Shown: positions 27,861 to 37,659 of the stretch, piece by piece
Position numbering within the stretch: the stretch's first letter is position 1
Layout of the letters: every line of letters starts with the position of its first letter
Assembly (NCBI GenBank): GCA_018433765.1
Contig: JAHDQO010000002.1
Coordinates: forward strand, 124,001-188,000
DNA from: Tissierellales bacterium
GTDB taxonomy: Bacteria > Bacillota > Clostridia > Tissierellales > Sedimentibacteraceae
DNA: 64,000 nucleotides
Direction of reading: 5' to 3'
Notes under the pieces: generated by a model
Told to the model about the DNA's origin: nothing
What the model saw: the letters and a program-made list of their open reading frames with translations, nothing else
Databases searched by the model: none
Position numbers and translations under genes: made by a program

Positions 27861-28580
27861 ATGAAAATATGTTATCAAACTATACAGAAAATAAAAAAAA
27901 TAGTAATAATTATCTTATTAACTTTAATTATTATACTTCTTATTACTGGTAGAAGATTTTCTTATAAAGTTTTTAATGATACAAATGCAGATATTATTTA
28001 TAAGGGATATAAACAAGAAAAAATAGTTTCTTTTGCATGTAATATTGATTGGGGTAACGAATATATTCCAGAACTTTTAAACATTTTAGATGAATATGAT
28101 GTAAAGGTTACTTTTTTTATAACAGGTAGGTGGGCTGATAAATATAGCTCTACAGTAAAATTAATTCATTCTAAAGGTCATGAAATAGGAAATCATGGCT
28201 ATTACCACAAGGATTATAGTAAATTTGATTATAAAACAGCATATGAAGACATAAAGCATGCTGATGATTCATTAAAAAAGATTATTAATGACGAAATAAT
28301 GTTATTTTCACCACCTTCAGGAGCATATAACGATGAAGTTATAAAAGCTTTAAAAAATTTAGATTATAATAAAATGATTCTGTGGAGTATAGACACTATA
28401 GATTGGAATAAAACTACTACAAAAGAAAAAATATACAATAGAATAATGAATAAAATAGGATATTCAGATATTATATTAATGCATCCAACAAAAAATACTG
28501 TTGATATATTACCGGATGTGATAAAAGAACTTCAAAATAATGGTTATCAAATAGTAACAATAAGCAAAATGATTGAATAG
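27861..28580 (+). CDS. membrane-anchored polysaccharide deacetylase (PdaB/YlxY-like)
   Basis: A 239-residue NodB-fold protein with one N-terminal membrane helix (about residues 12-29), so the catalytic domain lies outside the cell. Motif 1 is the ACNIDWG variant typical of the PdaB group, with the Asp retained. The metal-binding HxxxH is in GNHGYYH, followed by FSPPSGAY and a late LMHPT. Proteins of this group remove acetyl groups from peptidoglycan sugars, and some are sporulation-linked. The gene sits between pnp and an M16 peptidase gene as ylxY does in Bacillus. Confidence 0.88.
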   Translation: MKICYQTIQKIKKIVIIILLTLIIILLITGRRFSYKVFNDTNADIIYKGYKQEKIVSFACNIDWGNEYIPELLNILDEYDVKVTFFITGRWADKYSSTVKLIHSKGHEIGNHGYYHKDYSKFDYKTAYEDIKHADDSLKKIINDEIMLFSPPSGAYNDEVIKALKNLDYNKMILWSIDTIDWNKTTTKEKIYNRIMNKIGYSDIILMHPTKNTVDILPDVIKELQNNGYQIVTISKMIE

Positions 28581-28588
28581 GAGGACAT

Positions 28589-29869
28589 ATGATAAACAAA
28601 TTTACTTTTAATAATGGTTTAAGAGTAATCACAGAAAAAATAGACTATGTTAAATCAGTATCCATTGGTATTTGGGTAAAAGTAGGTTCATCAAATGAAA
28701 ATATAAATACCAATGGTATGTCTCATTTTATAGAGCATATGTTATTTAAAGGTACTAAAGATAAAAAAGCAAACGAAATTGCAGAATTTATAGACAATAT
28801 AGGAGGACAGTTAAATGCTTTTACTAGTAAGGAATGTACTTGCTATTATGTAAAGGTATTAGATGAGAATATAGATGAAGCTATAGATTTACTTTCAGAT
28901 ATGTTTTTTAATTCACTGTTTGATGAATCTGATATAGAAAAAGAGAAATCAGTTGTTTGTGAAGAAATTAAAATGTATGAAGATTCACCTGAAGATGTTG
29001 TACATGAAAGATTATCTAAAATAATGTTTGAGGGAAGTTCTCTTTCGTATCCAATATTAGGTACTATTGATAACATTAATACTTTTAATAAATCAAACAT
29101 AACTAAATATAAACATGAAAATTATACTCCTTTTAATACAGTAATTGCCGCAGCTGGTAATTTTGATGAAAAAGAGTTTATAAATAAATTAAAGGTAAAA
29201 TTTGATTCATGGAAAGGTATAGATAAGAAACAAGAAAGTAAAGAGATTGAATATAAACATAATGTAGAAGGAATAAATAAAGACTTAGAGCAGTTACATA
29301 TTTGTATAGGTTCTAAAGGTATAGGCAGACATAATAAACTTTATTATCCATTACTTGTTTTTAATAACATTTACGGTGGTACAATGAGTTCTAGACTTTT
29401 CCAAGAGTTAAGAGAAAACAAAGGTTTAGTTTATACAGTATATTCGTATGTTTCTAGTTACAGTAATTGTGGATTATTCGCTACTTATGCTGCATTAATG
29501 CCCAATTATATAGAAAAAGCATTAGAAGTTATAAAAAAGGAAATTCAGGGTATTAAGAATGGTAACATTTCAAAAAAAGAATTTGAGAGAGCTAAACAGC
29601 AGATAAAAGGTAATTATATATTAGGATTAGAAAGTACATCAAGCAGAATGACTGCAATTGGAAGAAGAGAGTTAATATATGACGAAATAATATATCCTGA
29701 TCAAATTATTGATAAAATTAATAGAATTACATATGATGATGTTATAAAAGTCGTAGAAACTTTGTTTGATAATAATTGCTATAGTGTTGCATATGCAGGT
29801 AATTTAAATAAACATAATATTACAAAAGATAAAATTATAAATTCTTTAGGAGGTAAATATGCAGATTAA
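28589..29869 (+). CDS. M16-family zinc peptidase (processing-peptidase-like)
   Basis: A 426-residue pitrilysin/processing-peptidase relative. The inverted zinc motif HFIEH is at residues 46-50, and the distal glutamate lies in [10 protein letters not shown] about 80 residues later. The second half holds the non-catalytic M16 domain with [17 protein letters not shown]. It corresponds to mlpA/ymxG of Bacillus, next to pnp and ylxY. Its physiological substrate is unclear. The last 11 bases overlap dut. Confidence 0.93.
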   Translation: MINKFTFNNGLRVITEKIDYVKSVSIGIWVKVGSSNENINTNGMSHFIEHMLFKGTKDKKANEIAEFIDNIGGQLNAFTSKECTCYYVKVLDENIDEAIDLLSDMFFNSLFDESDIEKEKSVVCEEIKMYEDSPEDVVHERLSKIMFEGSSLSYPILGTIDNINTFNKSNITKYKHENYTPFNTVIAAAGNFDEKEFINKLKVKFDSWKGIDKKQESKEIEYKHNVEGINKDLEQLHICIGSKGIGRHNKLYYPLLVFNNIYGGTMSSRLFQELRENKGLVYTVYSYVSSYSNCGLFATYAALMPNYIEKALEVIKKEIQGIKNGNISKKEFERAKQQIKGNYILGLESTSSRMTAIGRRELIYDEIIYPDQIIDKINRITYDDVIKVVETLFDNNCYSVAYAGNLNKHNITKDKIINSLGGKYAD

Positions 29870-30293
29870 AGTAGTAAAAAGAAATTCTTTTGATTTACCA
29901 TCATACAAAACCAAAGGTGCAGCTGGAGTTGATTTAAAAGCAAATGTTGATGAACCTATAACTTTGAAACCCTTAGAAAGAAGTTTAATTCCTACTGGAA
30001 TATTTATTGAAATACCTGATGGATATGAAGCACAGATTAGGGCTAGAAGTGGACTTGCTATAAAGCATGGAATTAGCTTAGTAAACGGTGTAGGTACTAT
30101 TGATAGTGATTACAGAGGTGAGATTAAGGTTATATTAATCAATTTAGGTAATGAAGATTTTATAATTAATAATGGTGATAGAATAGCTCAAATGGTATTT
30201 TTAAAATATGAAAAGGCTGAATTTAAGTTAGTAGAAGAGTTAGACGAAACAGATAGAGGAGAAGGTGGGTTTGGACATACAGGACTAGAATAA
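29859..30293 (+). CDS. dut: dUTP diphosphatase (trimeric dUTPase)
   Basis: A 144-residue enzyme that hydrolyses dUTP to dUMP and keeps uracil out of DNA. All five motifs of the trimeric family are visible: [42 protein letters not shown] and the C-terminal [10 protein letters not shown] lid. TTAGGAGGT lies inside the end of the M16 peptidase gene, so the two are translationally linked. Confidence 0.97.
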   Translation: MQIKVVKRNSFDLPSYKTKGAAGVDLKANVDEPITLKPLERSLIPTGIFIEIPDGYEAQIRARSGLAIKHGISLVNGVGTIDSDYRGEIKVILINLGNEDFIINNGDRIAQMVFLKYEKAEFKLVEELDETDRGEGGFGHTGLE

Positions 30294-30329
30294 TTTTAGA
30301 ATCGTCGCATATAATGTATTGGTGATTAA

Positions 30330-30563
30330 ATGAAATTAAGTGAACTGTATAACAAAGAAATTATAAACATTGATACTGGTGAAAACTTAGGGTTATTAGG
30401 TAATTGTGATTTTGTAATTGAAGAAAAAACAGGTGATATTAATAGTTTAATATCAGGAGCAACAAGAGCTTTTAGTATTTTCAAAGAACAAAAAAGAAAA
30501 GAAATTCAATGGAAATGCATAAAAAAAGTTGGAAATGACATGATTATTATAGAAAATGAATAA
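30330..30563 (+). CDS. YlmC/YmxH-family PRC-barrel protein
   Basis: A 77-residue protein of the YlmC/YmxH family, a small PRC-barrel-like fold. MKLSELYNKEIINIDTGENLG at the N-terminus and IPWKxI-like EIQWKCIKKVG near the end are typical. In Bacillus the homologue lies in the same neighbourhood after the M16 peptidase gene. The role is unproven; related proteins have been linked to sporulation or division. No GGAGG is present before the ATG, only TTGGTG. Confidence 0.85.
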   Translation: MKLSELYNKEIINIDTGENLGLLGNCDFVIEEKTGDINSLISGATRAFSIFKEQKRKEIQWKCIKKVGNDMIIIENE

Positions 30564-30576
30564 AATAAAAAAAATT

Positions 30577-30615
30577 CCAAAAAATAATCAGGTAAGATAC
30601 TGATTATTTTTTTGG
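30577..30615 (+). terminator. strong hairpin before the TepA-like gene
   Basis: The left arm is 30577-30591 and the right arm 30600-30615, with an eight-base loop and a run of seven T at the end of the right arm. The terminal GG of the right arm belongs to the GGAGG of the next gene, so folding would compete with ribosome binding. Confidence 0.75.
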
Positions 30616-30622
30616 AGGAAAA

Positions 30623-31309
30623 ATGGATAAAGATAAAGAAAGAATTATAGAAAAAGAAAAAGATAAAGATAGTAGTACAAAATTAATAAAAGAACTTGGA
30701 ACAACTATACAAGCAGATCCAGTAAAAGATATTTATTTTCTTAGTATTATAGGTGAAATAGAGGGTCATGTAGCTTTACCAGCTCAAAATAAAGCTACAA
30801 AATATGAACATATAATACCTCAAATTGTTGGAGCTGAAATGGATAAGGCAATAAAAGGTATTGTAATTATTCTAAATACTCTTGGAGGAGATGTGGAAGC
30901 AGGTTTAGCTATATCTGAATTACTTGCGAGCATATCTAAACCTACAGTATCTTTAGTTTTAGGAGGTGGCCACAGTATAGGTAATGCTTTAGCTACTTCT
31001 GCTAATTATTCAATAATTGCGCCAACAGCAACTATGACAATTCATCCAATACGTACAAGTGGATTAGTAATAGGAGTTCCTCAAACTTTTAGGTATTTTC
31101 AAAAAATGCAGGAAAGAATAATTAATTTTGTTGTAAATAACTCAAAAGTTGAAAAAGAAGAACTACTAAAATACATGTATGACACTGATGAAATAGCAAA
31201 TGATGTTGGTACTGTACTTAATAGTCAAGAGGCTGTCGAAATTGGTCTAATTGACCAAATTGGAGGCTTTAAAGAAGCAGTAAATAAAATTAAAGAATTA
31301 TTTGGTTAA
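30623..31309 (+). CDS. tepA: ClpP-class serine protease TepA-like
   Basis: A 228-residue cytoplasmic protein of the ClpP/crotonase superfamily. The nucleophile serine lies in GGHSIGNALATSA, with TMTIHPIRTSG carrying the histidine region and EIGLIDQIGG near the end. B. subtilis TepA was named translocation-enhancing protein. A charged Lys/Glu-rich N-terminal tail (first 20 residues) precedes the domain. GGAGG is seven bases before the ATG. The dap genes often found upstream of tepA in Bacillus are missing here. Confidence 0.87.
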   Translation: MDKDKERIIEKEKDKDSSTKLIKELGTTIQADPVKDIYFLSIIGEIEGHVALPAQNKATKYEHIIPQIVGAEMDKAIKGIVIILNTLGGDVEAGLAISELLASISKPTVSLVLGGGHSIGNALATSANYSIIAPTATMTIHPIRTSGLVIGVPQTFRYFQKMQERIINFVVNNSKVEKEELLKYMYDTDEIANDVGTVLNSQEAVEIGLIDQIGGFKEAVNKIKELFG

Positions 31310-31331
31310 TAATCTTTAAGTATGATATAAT
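31302..31331 (+). promoter_or_regulatory. putative promoter for uppP
   Basis: TTGGTT (31302-31307), 18 bases and TATAAT (31326-31331). The -35 overlaps the end of the tepA-like gene. Confidence 0.55.
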
Positions 31332-31361
31332 ATAAATTAATAACAATCAAAGGGGGATTTT

Positions 31362-32174
31362 ATGACACTTATACAATCAATCGTTTTAGGAATAGTTCAA
31401 GGTATTGCTGAGTTTTTACCAATAAGCAGTTCTGGACATTTAGCGATATTACAATATTACTTTGGAATAAATGAAGGAAACTTGTTCTATAGTATTATGC
31501 TTCATTTGAGTACAGGGTTAGCTGTAATTATAGTTCTTAGAAAAGATATAATAGAGCTTATTAAAGCTTTTTTTAATGTAATCATTAATTTATTTAGAAA
31601 GAAAAAATCAAGATTAAATGGTAAATATGAGAGACTTTTAATTCTTCTAATTATAGCAACAATACCTACAGCTCTTATCGGTTTATTATTTAAAGATTTC
31701 TTTGAACAAGCATATACAAGTCTTAATAGTATAGGTATAGCTTTAATTATAACAGGTATATTGTTATTTGTATCTGAAAGATTTTCTAGTTCCAATATAA
31801 AAATTGAGAAAATGAGTTTATTAAAAGGAGCTATAGTAGGTATATTTCAAGGCTTAGCAATTATGCCTGGAATTTCACGTTCAGGCTCTACAATAGTAGG
31901 TTCATTATTTATGGGATTAAATAAAAAAGATGCTGCAAGATTTTCATTTTTGTTATCAATTCCAGCTATATTTGGTGCAGCAGTCTTAGAAATTTTTACT
32001 TTAAGCTCTGGAGATATTTATATAAATTTTAATATTATAATTGCTATGATTATATCTTTCATATTTGGTATAATTTCAATAAAGGTTCTCTTAGAACTAA
32101 TACAAAAAGGAAAATTGGTATTTTTCTCAATTTATGTTTGGATACTTGGAATTATAATAATTATAATAAATTAA
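31362..32174 (+). CDS. uppP: undecaprenyl-diphosphatase UppP (BacA)
   Basis: A 270-residue integral membrane enzyme that dephosphorylates the C55 carrier made by UppS, and whose overproduction gives bacitracin resistance. Signatures are GIVQGIAEFLPISSSGH (about residues 7-23, with the catalytic Glu) and PGISRSGSTI (about 170-179). Around seven or eight hydrophobic helices are visible. AAAGGGGG precedes the start. It seems to be transcribed alone, with an AT-rich palindrome after it. Confidence 0.97.
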   Translation: MTLIQSIVLGIVQGIAEFLPISSSGHLAILQYYFGINEGNLFYSIMLHLSTGLAVIIVLRKDIIELIKAFFNVIINLFRKKKSRLNGKYERLLILLIIATIPTALIGLLFKDFFEQAYTSLNSIGIALIITGILLFVSERFSSSNIKIEKMSLLKGAIVGIFQGLAIMPGISRSGSTIVGSLFMGLNKKDAARFSFLLSIPAIFGAAVLEIFTLSSGDIYINFNIIIAMIISFIFGIISIKVLLELIQKGKLVFFSIYVWILGIIIIIIN

Positions 32175-32216
32175 AAGACAAAGTTATAAAAACATACATA
32201 TGTAACAAGCATTTAA

Positions 32217-32252
32217 GTGTAATAATTAATATTATAATATTAATTATTGCAC
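32217..32252 (+). repeat. 36-base AT-rich palindrome upstream of ftsK
   Basis: A perfect 28-base palindrome (32221-32248) is extended by GTGT/GCAC with one G-U pair. It could end the uppP transcript, although no T-run follows. It overlaps a poor -35 (TTATTG, 32244-32249) that is 17 bases from a TATAAT at 32267-32272, so an operator role for ftsK is also possible. Confidence 0.6.
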
Positions 32253-32297
32253 ATTTTGATAAAGTCTATAATTTACAAATTAATAGGGAGTGATGAA

Positions 32298-34724
32298 ATG
32301 TCAGTTAACAGGAAAACTCCGAGCAAGAAAGTAAAAGGAACGAATAAAAATAAGAAGAGCAATAAAACTAAAAGTAATAAAACTAAAAACAATAAAAAGA
32401 TGAGCCAAACAAGAAAAGAAATAAAAGGTATTGTTATTATAACTGTAGCTATACTGTTACTTATTATGACAGATTTGAGATATGACACTGGAATTATTGG
32501 AAAAAGTATAAATGTAGCACTAACAAGTCTATTTGGAAAGGGTACGATAATACTTCCTTATATCTTAATTGTAGTTGGAGTTTTATATTTACTTAATATA
32601 CTTATGTTTAATGAAAAGAGACAATTGCTTGCTATTACAGGATTGTTTTTATGCTACTTAATAGATAACGTTCTAACAGAATCGACTTTATCTTCATCCA
32701 TATTTAATGATAACATTACTATTAAACAATTGTTTGAAAAGTCAATAATTCTTGGACAAGTATATAAAGGCGGAGGATTAATAGGAAATACTGTTGCTTT
32801 TTTATTTGCTAAACTATTTGGAGTTGTAGGTACATTTATTATAACATCTGCTTTTGTTTTTATCTTTATTATACTTTTTACAGGTCAAAGCTTAATAAAG
32901 ATAACTCAAACTATTTTCATTAGTTTAAAGAATTTTATACTTAAACTATTTAAAACTATATATTCATTTGTTTTTGTTGAAGTAGATGAAGATACTGATA
33001 AAAATAATGAAAAACAAACCATTAAGAAAAAGACAAACAAAAATAGATATAAAAGCAAAGAACCTTCAAATATAACTGAAAAAAAAGAAAATCGATATAA
33101 AAAAGAAGATATAAAAATATTTGATTTTACTGATGAGCAAATAAAAATAAAAACAAATAAAAACAAGAATATTGTTAATTTAAAGCTAGAAGATGAAAAT
33201 AAGAAAAATAAGGATGAAGTTAATAAAAAAGTATATAATAATGAACAACAGAAAAAAAATGTAGATAATGTAATTCAAAGTGAGAGTAATGCAATAACTC
33301 AAGAATACAAGATACCAGATTATAAATTATTGAATAAACCTGATTTAACTAATAAAACTGCTGAAAAGAAAGAAATACTTGAAGGAGCTGACATATTAGT
33401 ACAAACTTTAAATAATTTCAATATAGATTGCAAGATAGTTCAAATTAATAAAGGACCTACAATAACTAGGTATGAGTTACAACCTGCTCCTGGAGTTAAA
33501 GTAAGTAAAATATTAAGTCTCACTAATGATATAGCTTTAAGTCTTGCTAAATCTGATATTAGAATTGAAGCGCCTATTCCCGGTAAAGCAGCTGTTGGTA
33601 TAGAAGTACCTAATGCTGTAAAATCTAATGTTGTGCTCAGAGAATTAATTGAATCAAATGAATATGAAAATATAAAAACTAAGATACCTTTTACTATTGG
33701 TAAAGATATTGCAGGTAAGAATATTATTGCGAATATTGAAAGCATGCCCCATTTACTTGTAGCAGGTGCTACAGGTTCTGGAAAAAGTGTTTGTATAAAT
33801 TCTTTAATAATGAGTATATTACTTAAATCTAAACCAGAAGAAGTAAAGCTTATATTAATAGATCCTAAAGTAGTTGAGTTGAGTATTTATAACGGTATTC
33901 CACACCTTTTAATTCCAGTTGTTACAGAGCCGCGAAAAGCTTCAAACGCTTTAAATTGGGCAGTATCTGAAATGACTAATAGATATAAAATTTTCGCTAA
34001 AAATAGTGTAAGAGATATTTATTCATACAATAAAAAAGCTGTGATGGAATGTGAAAATGAAAGAATGCCACAAATTGTAATAATTATAGATGAACTTGCT
34101 GACTTAATGGTTGTAGCACCTGGTGAAGTAGAAGAAAGCATTACAAGGTTAGCTCAGCTAGCAAGAGCTGCTGGAATACATTTAGTTATCGCCACTCAAA
34201 GACCTTCAGTAGATGTAATAACAGGAACAATTAAGGCAAATATACCATCTAGAATAGCATTTGCTGTTTCATCATATATAGACTCTAGAACAATATTAGA
34301 TAGCAGTGGAGCTGAAAAATTACTTGGTAAAGGAGATATGCTATATTTTCCTACTGGAGTTTCAAAGCCGGTTAGGGCGCAAGGCGTTTTTGTTTCTGAT
34401 AATGAAGTTAAAAGAGTAATTGATTTTATTAAACAACAAAGAATTGAACAGAGAGCAAATAATATAACTAAAGAAATTGAAAATAAACCTATACAAAATA
34501 AGAAAGTAGATGAATTTTTAGAACGTGCAGCTCAATTAGTGGTTATTGAAGGTCAAGCGTCAGTGTCGTTTTTACAGCGAAAACTTAGAATTGGGTACGC
34601 AAGGGCAGCAAGGTTAATAGATGATTTAGAAGAAAGAGGTATAGTAGGTAGCTATGAAGGTAGCAAGCCAAGGAAAGTACTAATAACTGAAGAAGAGTTT
34701 GAAAAAATGAAGGAGAATAATTAA
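32298..34724 (+). CDS. ftsK: FtsK/SpoIIIE DNA translocase
   Basis: An 808-residue chromosome translocase acting at the division septum. A Lys/Asn-rich cytoplasmic start is followed by four or so membrane helices (about 35-210), a long charged linker (about 225-370), then the alpha and beta motor domains with Walker A GATGSGKS near 490-497 and Walker B VIIIDELADLM. A gamma winged-helix domain (about 735-800, QASVSFLQRKLRIGYARAARL) reads chromosome polarity. The ATG at 32298 follows AGGGAGTGATGAA; an upstream in-frame ATG at 32247 lies in the palindrome and has no ribosome site. Confidence 0.96.
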   Translation: MSVNRKTPSKKVKGTNKNKKSNKTKSNKTKNNKKMSQTRKEIKGIVIITVAILLLIMTDLRYDTGIIGKSINVALTSLFGKGTIILPYILIVVGVLYLLNILMFNEKRQLLAITGLFLCYLIDNVLTESTLSSSIFNDNITIKQLFEKSIILGQVYKGGGLIGNTVAFLFAKLFGVVGTFIITSAFVFIFIILFTGQSLIKITQTIFISLKNFILKLFKTIYSFVFVEVDEDTDKNNEKQTIKKKTNKNRYKSKEPSNITEKKENRYKKEDIKIFDFTDEQIKIKTNKNKNIVNLKLEDENKKNKDEVNKKVYNNEQQKKNVDNVIQSESNAITQEYKIPDYKLLNKPDLTNKTAEKKEILEGADILVQTLNNFNIDCKIVQINKGPTITRYELQPAPGVKVSKILSLTNDIALSLAKSDIRIEAPIPGKAAVGIEVPNAVKSNVVLRELIESNEYENIKTKIPFTIGKDIAGKNIIANIESMPHLLVAGATGSGKSVCINSLIMSILLKSKPEEVKLILIDPKVVELSIYNGIPHLLIPVVTEPRKASNALNWAVSEMTNRYKIFAKNSVRDIYSYNKKAVMECENERMPQIVIIIDELADLMVVAPGEVEESITRLAQLARAAGIHLVIATQRPSVDVITGTIKANIPSRIAFAVSSYIDSRTILDSSGAEKLLGKGDMLYFPTGVSKPVRAQGVFVSDNEVKRVIDFIKQQRIEQRANNITKEIENKPIQNKKVDEFLERAAQLVVIEGQASVSFLQRKLRIGYARAARLIDDLEERGIVGSYEGSKPRKVLITEEEFEKMKENN

Positions 34725-34725
34725 C

Positions 34726-36042
34726 ATGGAGAAAATTTATTTACATTCTTTGGGTTGTTCCAAAAATTTAGTTGATTCGGAAAATATGTTAGGTATACTT
34801 AATGAAAAGAACTATCAAATGGTAGAATATGCAGATAATGCAGACTACATTATTATAAATACTTGTTCATTTATAAATGATGCAAAAGAAGAATCTATAA
34901 ACGCAATTATAGAGGCTGCAAGTATAAAAGATAAAAGTGGTGCAGCTTTAATTGTTGCGGGATGCTTGTCACAAAGATATGGAAATGAGTTAATGAAAGA
35001 GATACCTGAAATAGATATGCTGATAGGAACTTTTCAATATGGTAATATAGATAAAATAATTGATGAGTATAAAATAAATAATAGCCATAAGTGTTATATA
35101 GATATGCTCGGTGAAACAGAAAATTTACCTAGAATATCGTTAACACCTAAACATTATGCTTATATAAAAATAGCTGAGGGGTGTAATAATAAGTGTACTT
35201 ATTGTATAATACCTAAAATAAGAGGAAAATATAGAAGTAGAAGTATAGAAGATATTATTGATGAAGCTAGAATATTAGCTAAAAATGGTGTAAAAGAATT
35301 AATTATAATTGCTCAAGATACAAGTAAGTATGGAATAGATTTGTATAATGAGAAAAAACTTCATGAAGTTATAAGAAGACTTTCAGATATTCAAGGAATT
35401 GAATGGATAAGAATTCATTATTTGTATCCTGAAGATTTTTATGATGACCTAATAGATGAATTTAAAAATAATAAAAAATTAGTAAAATATTTTGATATTC
35501 CATTACAACATATAAGTAATAGTATTCTAAAAAAAATGAATAGAAGGACTAATAAGGAAGAAATAGTTTTACTTATAAATAAAATTAGAACAAAAGTAAA
35601 AGGCGCTGTTCTAAGAACTTCTTTAATTACTGGATTTCCTGGGGAAACAGAAGAAGAACATGAAGAATTAAAAGATTTTTTAAATAAATTCAAGTTAGAT
35701 AAAGTAGGTGTTTTTAAATATTCAAGAGAAGAAGATACGGCAGCATACAAATTAAGTAATCAAATAGATGAACTAACTAAGGAGAGAAGAAAAGACGAAC
35801 TTATGCAGATTCAACAGTCAATTTCTTATAAAAAAAATAGAAAAAAAATAGGAAGCATATACAGAGTTCTTATAGATGAAAAGGAAGAAGAAGACTTATA
35901 TGTAGGTAGAACATATATGGATTCGCCTGAAATAGATGGATATACATTTGTAAAAACTAAAGAAAAGCTAGTAATAGGTAATTATTATGATGTAGTAATA
36001 AAAGATGCGTTAGAATATGATTTAATAGGAGAGTTAGTATGA
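34726..36042 (+). CDS. rimO: ribosomal protein S12 methylthiotransferase RimO
   Basis: A 438-residue radical-SAM enzyme that methylthiolates an aspartate of ribosomal protein S12. SLGCSKNLVDSENMLG at the N-terminus is the RimO form of the UPF0004 domain, the radical-SAM cysteines are C153, C157 and C160 in CNNKCTYC, and a TRAM domain closes the protein. The paralogue MiaB is at 50.9 kb; RimO is set apart by the SKN motif. It starts two bases after ftsK, and its stop overlaps pgsA by four bases. Confidence 0.96.
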   Translation: MEKIYLHSLGCSKNLVDSENMLGILNEKNYQMVEYADNADYIIINTCSFINDAKEESINAIIEAASIKDKSGAALIVAGCLSQRYGNELMKEIPEIDMLIGTFQYGNIDKIIDEYKINNSHKCYIDMLGETENLPRISLTPKHYAYIKIAEGCNNKCTYCIIPKIRGKYRSRSIEDIIDEARILAKNGVKELIIIAQDTSKYGIDLYNEKKLHEVIRRLSDIQGIEWIRIHYLYPEDFYDDLIDEFKNNKKLVKYFDIPLQHISNSILKKMNRRTNKEEIVLLINKIRTKVKGAVLRTSLITGFPGETEEEHEELKDFLNKFKLDKVGVFKYSREEDTAAYKLSNQIDELTKERRKDELMQIQQSISYKKNRKKIGSIYRVLIDEKEEEDLYVGRTYMDSPEIDGYTFVKTKEKLVIGNYYDVVIKDALEYDLIGELV

Positions 36043-36575
36043 ATTTACCGAATAAACTTACAATATTAAGAATTTTATTAATTCCAATATTTGTGTTTTT
36101 TTTAATGCTTGATAATAATTCTATAAAAATAATACCCTTAGTTATCTTTATTGCAGCTTCTCTAACAGATACTCTAGACGGGAACATAGCAAGAAAGTTT
36201 AATTTGATAACAGATTTTGGAAAATTTATGGATCCTTTAGCTGATAAATTATTAGTTTCTTCTGCTTTAATTTGTTTTGTTGAAATGAATTATATTAGTG
36301 CTTGGATAGTCATAATTATTATAGGAAGAGAATTTTTAATATCAGGTTTTAGAACACTAGCTGCTTCAAAAAATGTTACGATAGCAGCTAATAAGTGGGG
36401 AAAAATAAAAACAGTTTTTCAAATGATTTTAATCATTGTAATTCTGATAGACTATGCAAGACCAATTCAATTCATAAATGAATTAATAAATCCTTTAATA
36501 ATAATTACTGTTTTATTAACATTAATTTCAGCTATAACATATTTAGTAAATAATAGAAATGTAATAAAAAGTTAA
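36039..36575 (+). CDS. pgsA: CDP-diacylglycerol-glycerol-3-phosphate 3-phosphatidyltransferase
   Basis: A 178-residue membrane enzyme for the first step of phosphatidylglycerol synthesis, using the CDP-diacylglycerol made by CdsA. The CDP-alcohol phosphotransferase motif D-x2-D-G-x2-A-R-x8-G-x3-D-x3-D is complete in DTLDGNIARKF followed by DFGKFMDPLADK. Four or more hydrophobic helices are visible. The ATG overlaps the rimO stop (ATGA-type coupling). cinA, often placed between pgsA and recA in Firmicutes, is not here. Confidence 0.95.
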   Translation: MNLPNKLTILRILLIPIFVFFLMLDNNSIKIIPLVIFIAASLTDTLDGNIARKFNLITDFGKFMDPLADKLLVSSALICFVEMNYISAWIVIIIIGREFLISGFRTLAASKNVTIAANKWGKIKTVFQMILIIVILIDYARPIQFINELINPLIIITVLLTLISAITYLVNNRNVIKS

Positions 36576-36584
36576 TTTCAGCTA

Positions 36585-36613
36585 TTGACAAATGACAGAA
36601 TGATACATATAAT
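36585..36613 (+). promoter_or_regulatory. recA promoter
   Basis: A full consensus pair: TTGACA (36585-36590), 17 bases, TATAAT (36608-36613), with the LexA box eight bases downstream. Confidence 0.88.
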
Positions 36614-36620
36614 ATAAATA

Positions 36621-36632
36621 GAACAAACGTTC
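36621..36632 (+). promoter_or_regulatory. LexA (SOS) box of recA
   Basis: GAACAAACGTTC fits the Gram-positive SOS box (GAAC-N4-GTTC, flanked here by A and T). It covers the expected transcription start, so bound LexA would block RNA polymerase. Confidence 0.85.
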
Positions 36633-36648
36633 TCGAAAGGAGTATAGA

Positions 36649-37659
36649 ATGGAAAAAGAAAAAGCTTTAGACGCTGCTATTAATCAAATTGAACGACAAT
36701 TCGGAAAAGGCTCTATAATGAAACTTGGAGAAGACTCGAAATTAAATATAGAATCTATACCTACTGGAGCATTACAATTGGATGTAGCTCTAGGTATCGG
36801 AGGTGTTCCAAGAGGAAGGATAGTTGAAATATATGGTCCTGAATCTTCAGGTAAAACTACTATGGCATTACATATAATTGCTGAAGCTCAAAAAGGTGAC
36901 GGCATAGCTGCTTTTATAGATGCTGAACATGCTTTAGATCCTAGTTATGCTAATAAGCTAGGTGTTGATATTGAGAATTTAGTAGTATCTCAGCCAGATA
37001 CAGGTGAGCAAGCATTAGAAATAGCTGAAGCATTAGTACGAAGTGGTGCTGTTGATGTTATAGTTGTGGATTCGGTAGCTGCTCTTGTTCCAAAAGCAGA
37101 AATAGAAGGAGAAATGGGAGACTCATTTGTAGGATTACAAGCTAGGCTAATGTCACAGGCATTAAGAAAATTAGCAGGATCTATAAAAAAATCAAATACT
37201 ATAGTAATATTTATTAATCAACTTAGAGAAAAAATTGGAGTCATGTTTGGTAATCCAGAAACAACTACAGGTGGTAGAGCTTTAAAATTCTATGCAACTG
37301 TTAGATTAGATGTTAGAAGGATAGAATCGTTAAAAAAGGGAAGCGAAATTGTTGGAAATAGAACTAGAATAAAAGTAGTTAAAAATAAGGTAGCACCACC
37401 TTTTAAAGTAGCTGAATTTGATATTATATATGGACAAGGTATTTCAAAAGAAGGTTGCATATTAGATATGGGTGTAGAAGCTGGAATAGTTAATAAAGCT
37501 GGAGCATGGTATTCATATGGAGATACACGAATTGGACAGGGAAGAGAAAATTCTAAAGAATTTTTAAGAACAAATGTTGAATTGTTAAGTGAAATAGAAA
37601 ATAAAGTAAGAGAGAAGTATGGTTTAATAAATGAAAATACTAATAAAGAGGAAGCTTAG
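36649..37659 (+). CDS. recA: recombinase RecA
   Basis: A 336-residue strand-exchange ATPase that also triggers LexA self-cleavage. Walker A GPESSGKT is at residues 63-70; [20 protein letters not shown] (Walker B), [20 protein letters not shown] (loop L2 region) and the [14 protein letters not shown] core follow. The C-terminal domain is short but complete. AAAGGAG precedes the ATG. Transcribed from a consensus promoter under LexA control and ended by a terminator that overlaps the stop codon. Confidence 0.98.
   Translation: MEKEKALDAAINQIERQFGKGSIMKLGEDSKLNIESIPTGALQLDVALGIGGVPRGRIVEIYGPESSGKTTMALHIIAEAQKGDGIAAFIDAEHALDPSYANKLGVDIENLVVSQPDTGEQALEIAEALVRSGAVDVIVVDSVAALVPKAEIEGEMGDSFVGLQARLMSQALRKLAGSIKKSNTIVIFINQLREKIGVMFGNPETTTGGRALKFYATVRLDVRRIESLKKGSEIVGNRTRIKVVKNKVAPPFKVAEFDIIYGQGISKEGCILDMGVEAGIVNKAGAWYSYGDTRIGQGRENSKEFLRTNVELLSEIENKVREKYGLINENTNKEEA

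Noticed and set aside
32247-32297. Longer FtsK N-terminus
   Set aside because: The ATG at 32247 is inside the AT-rich palindrome; AGGGAG precedes 32298.
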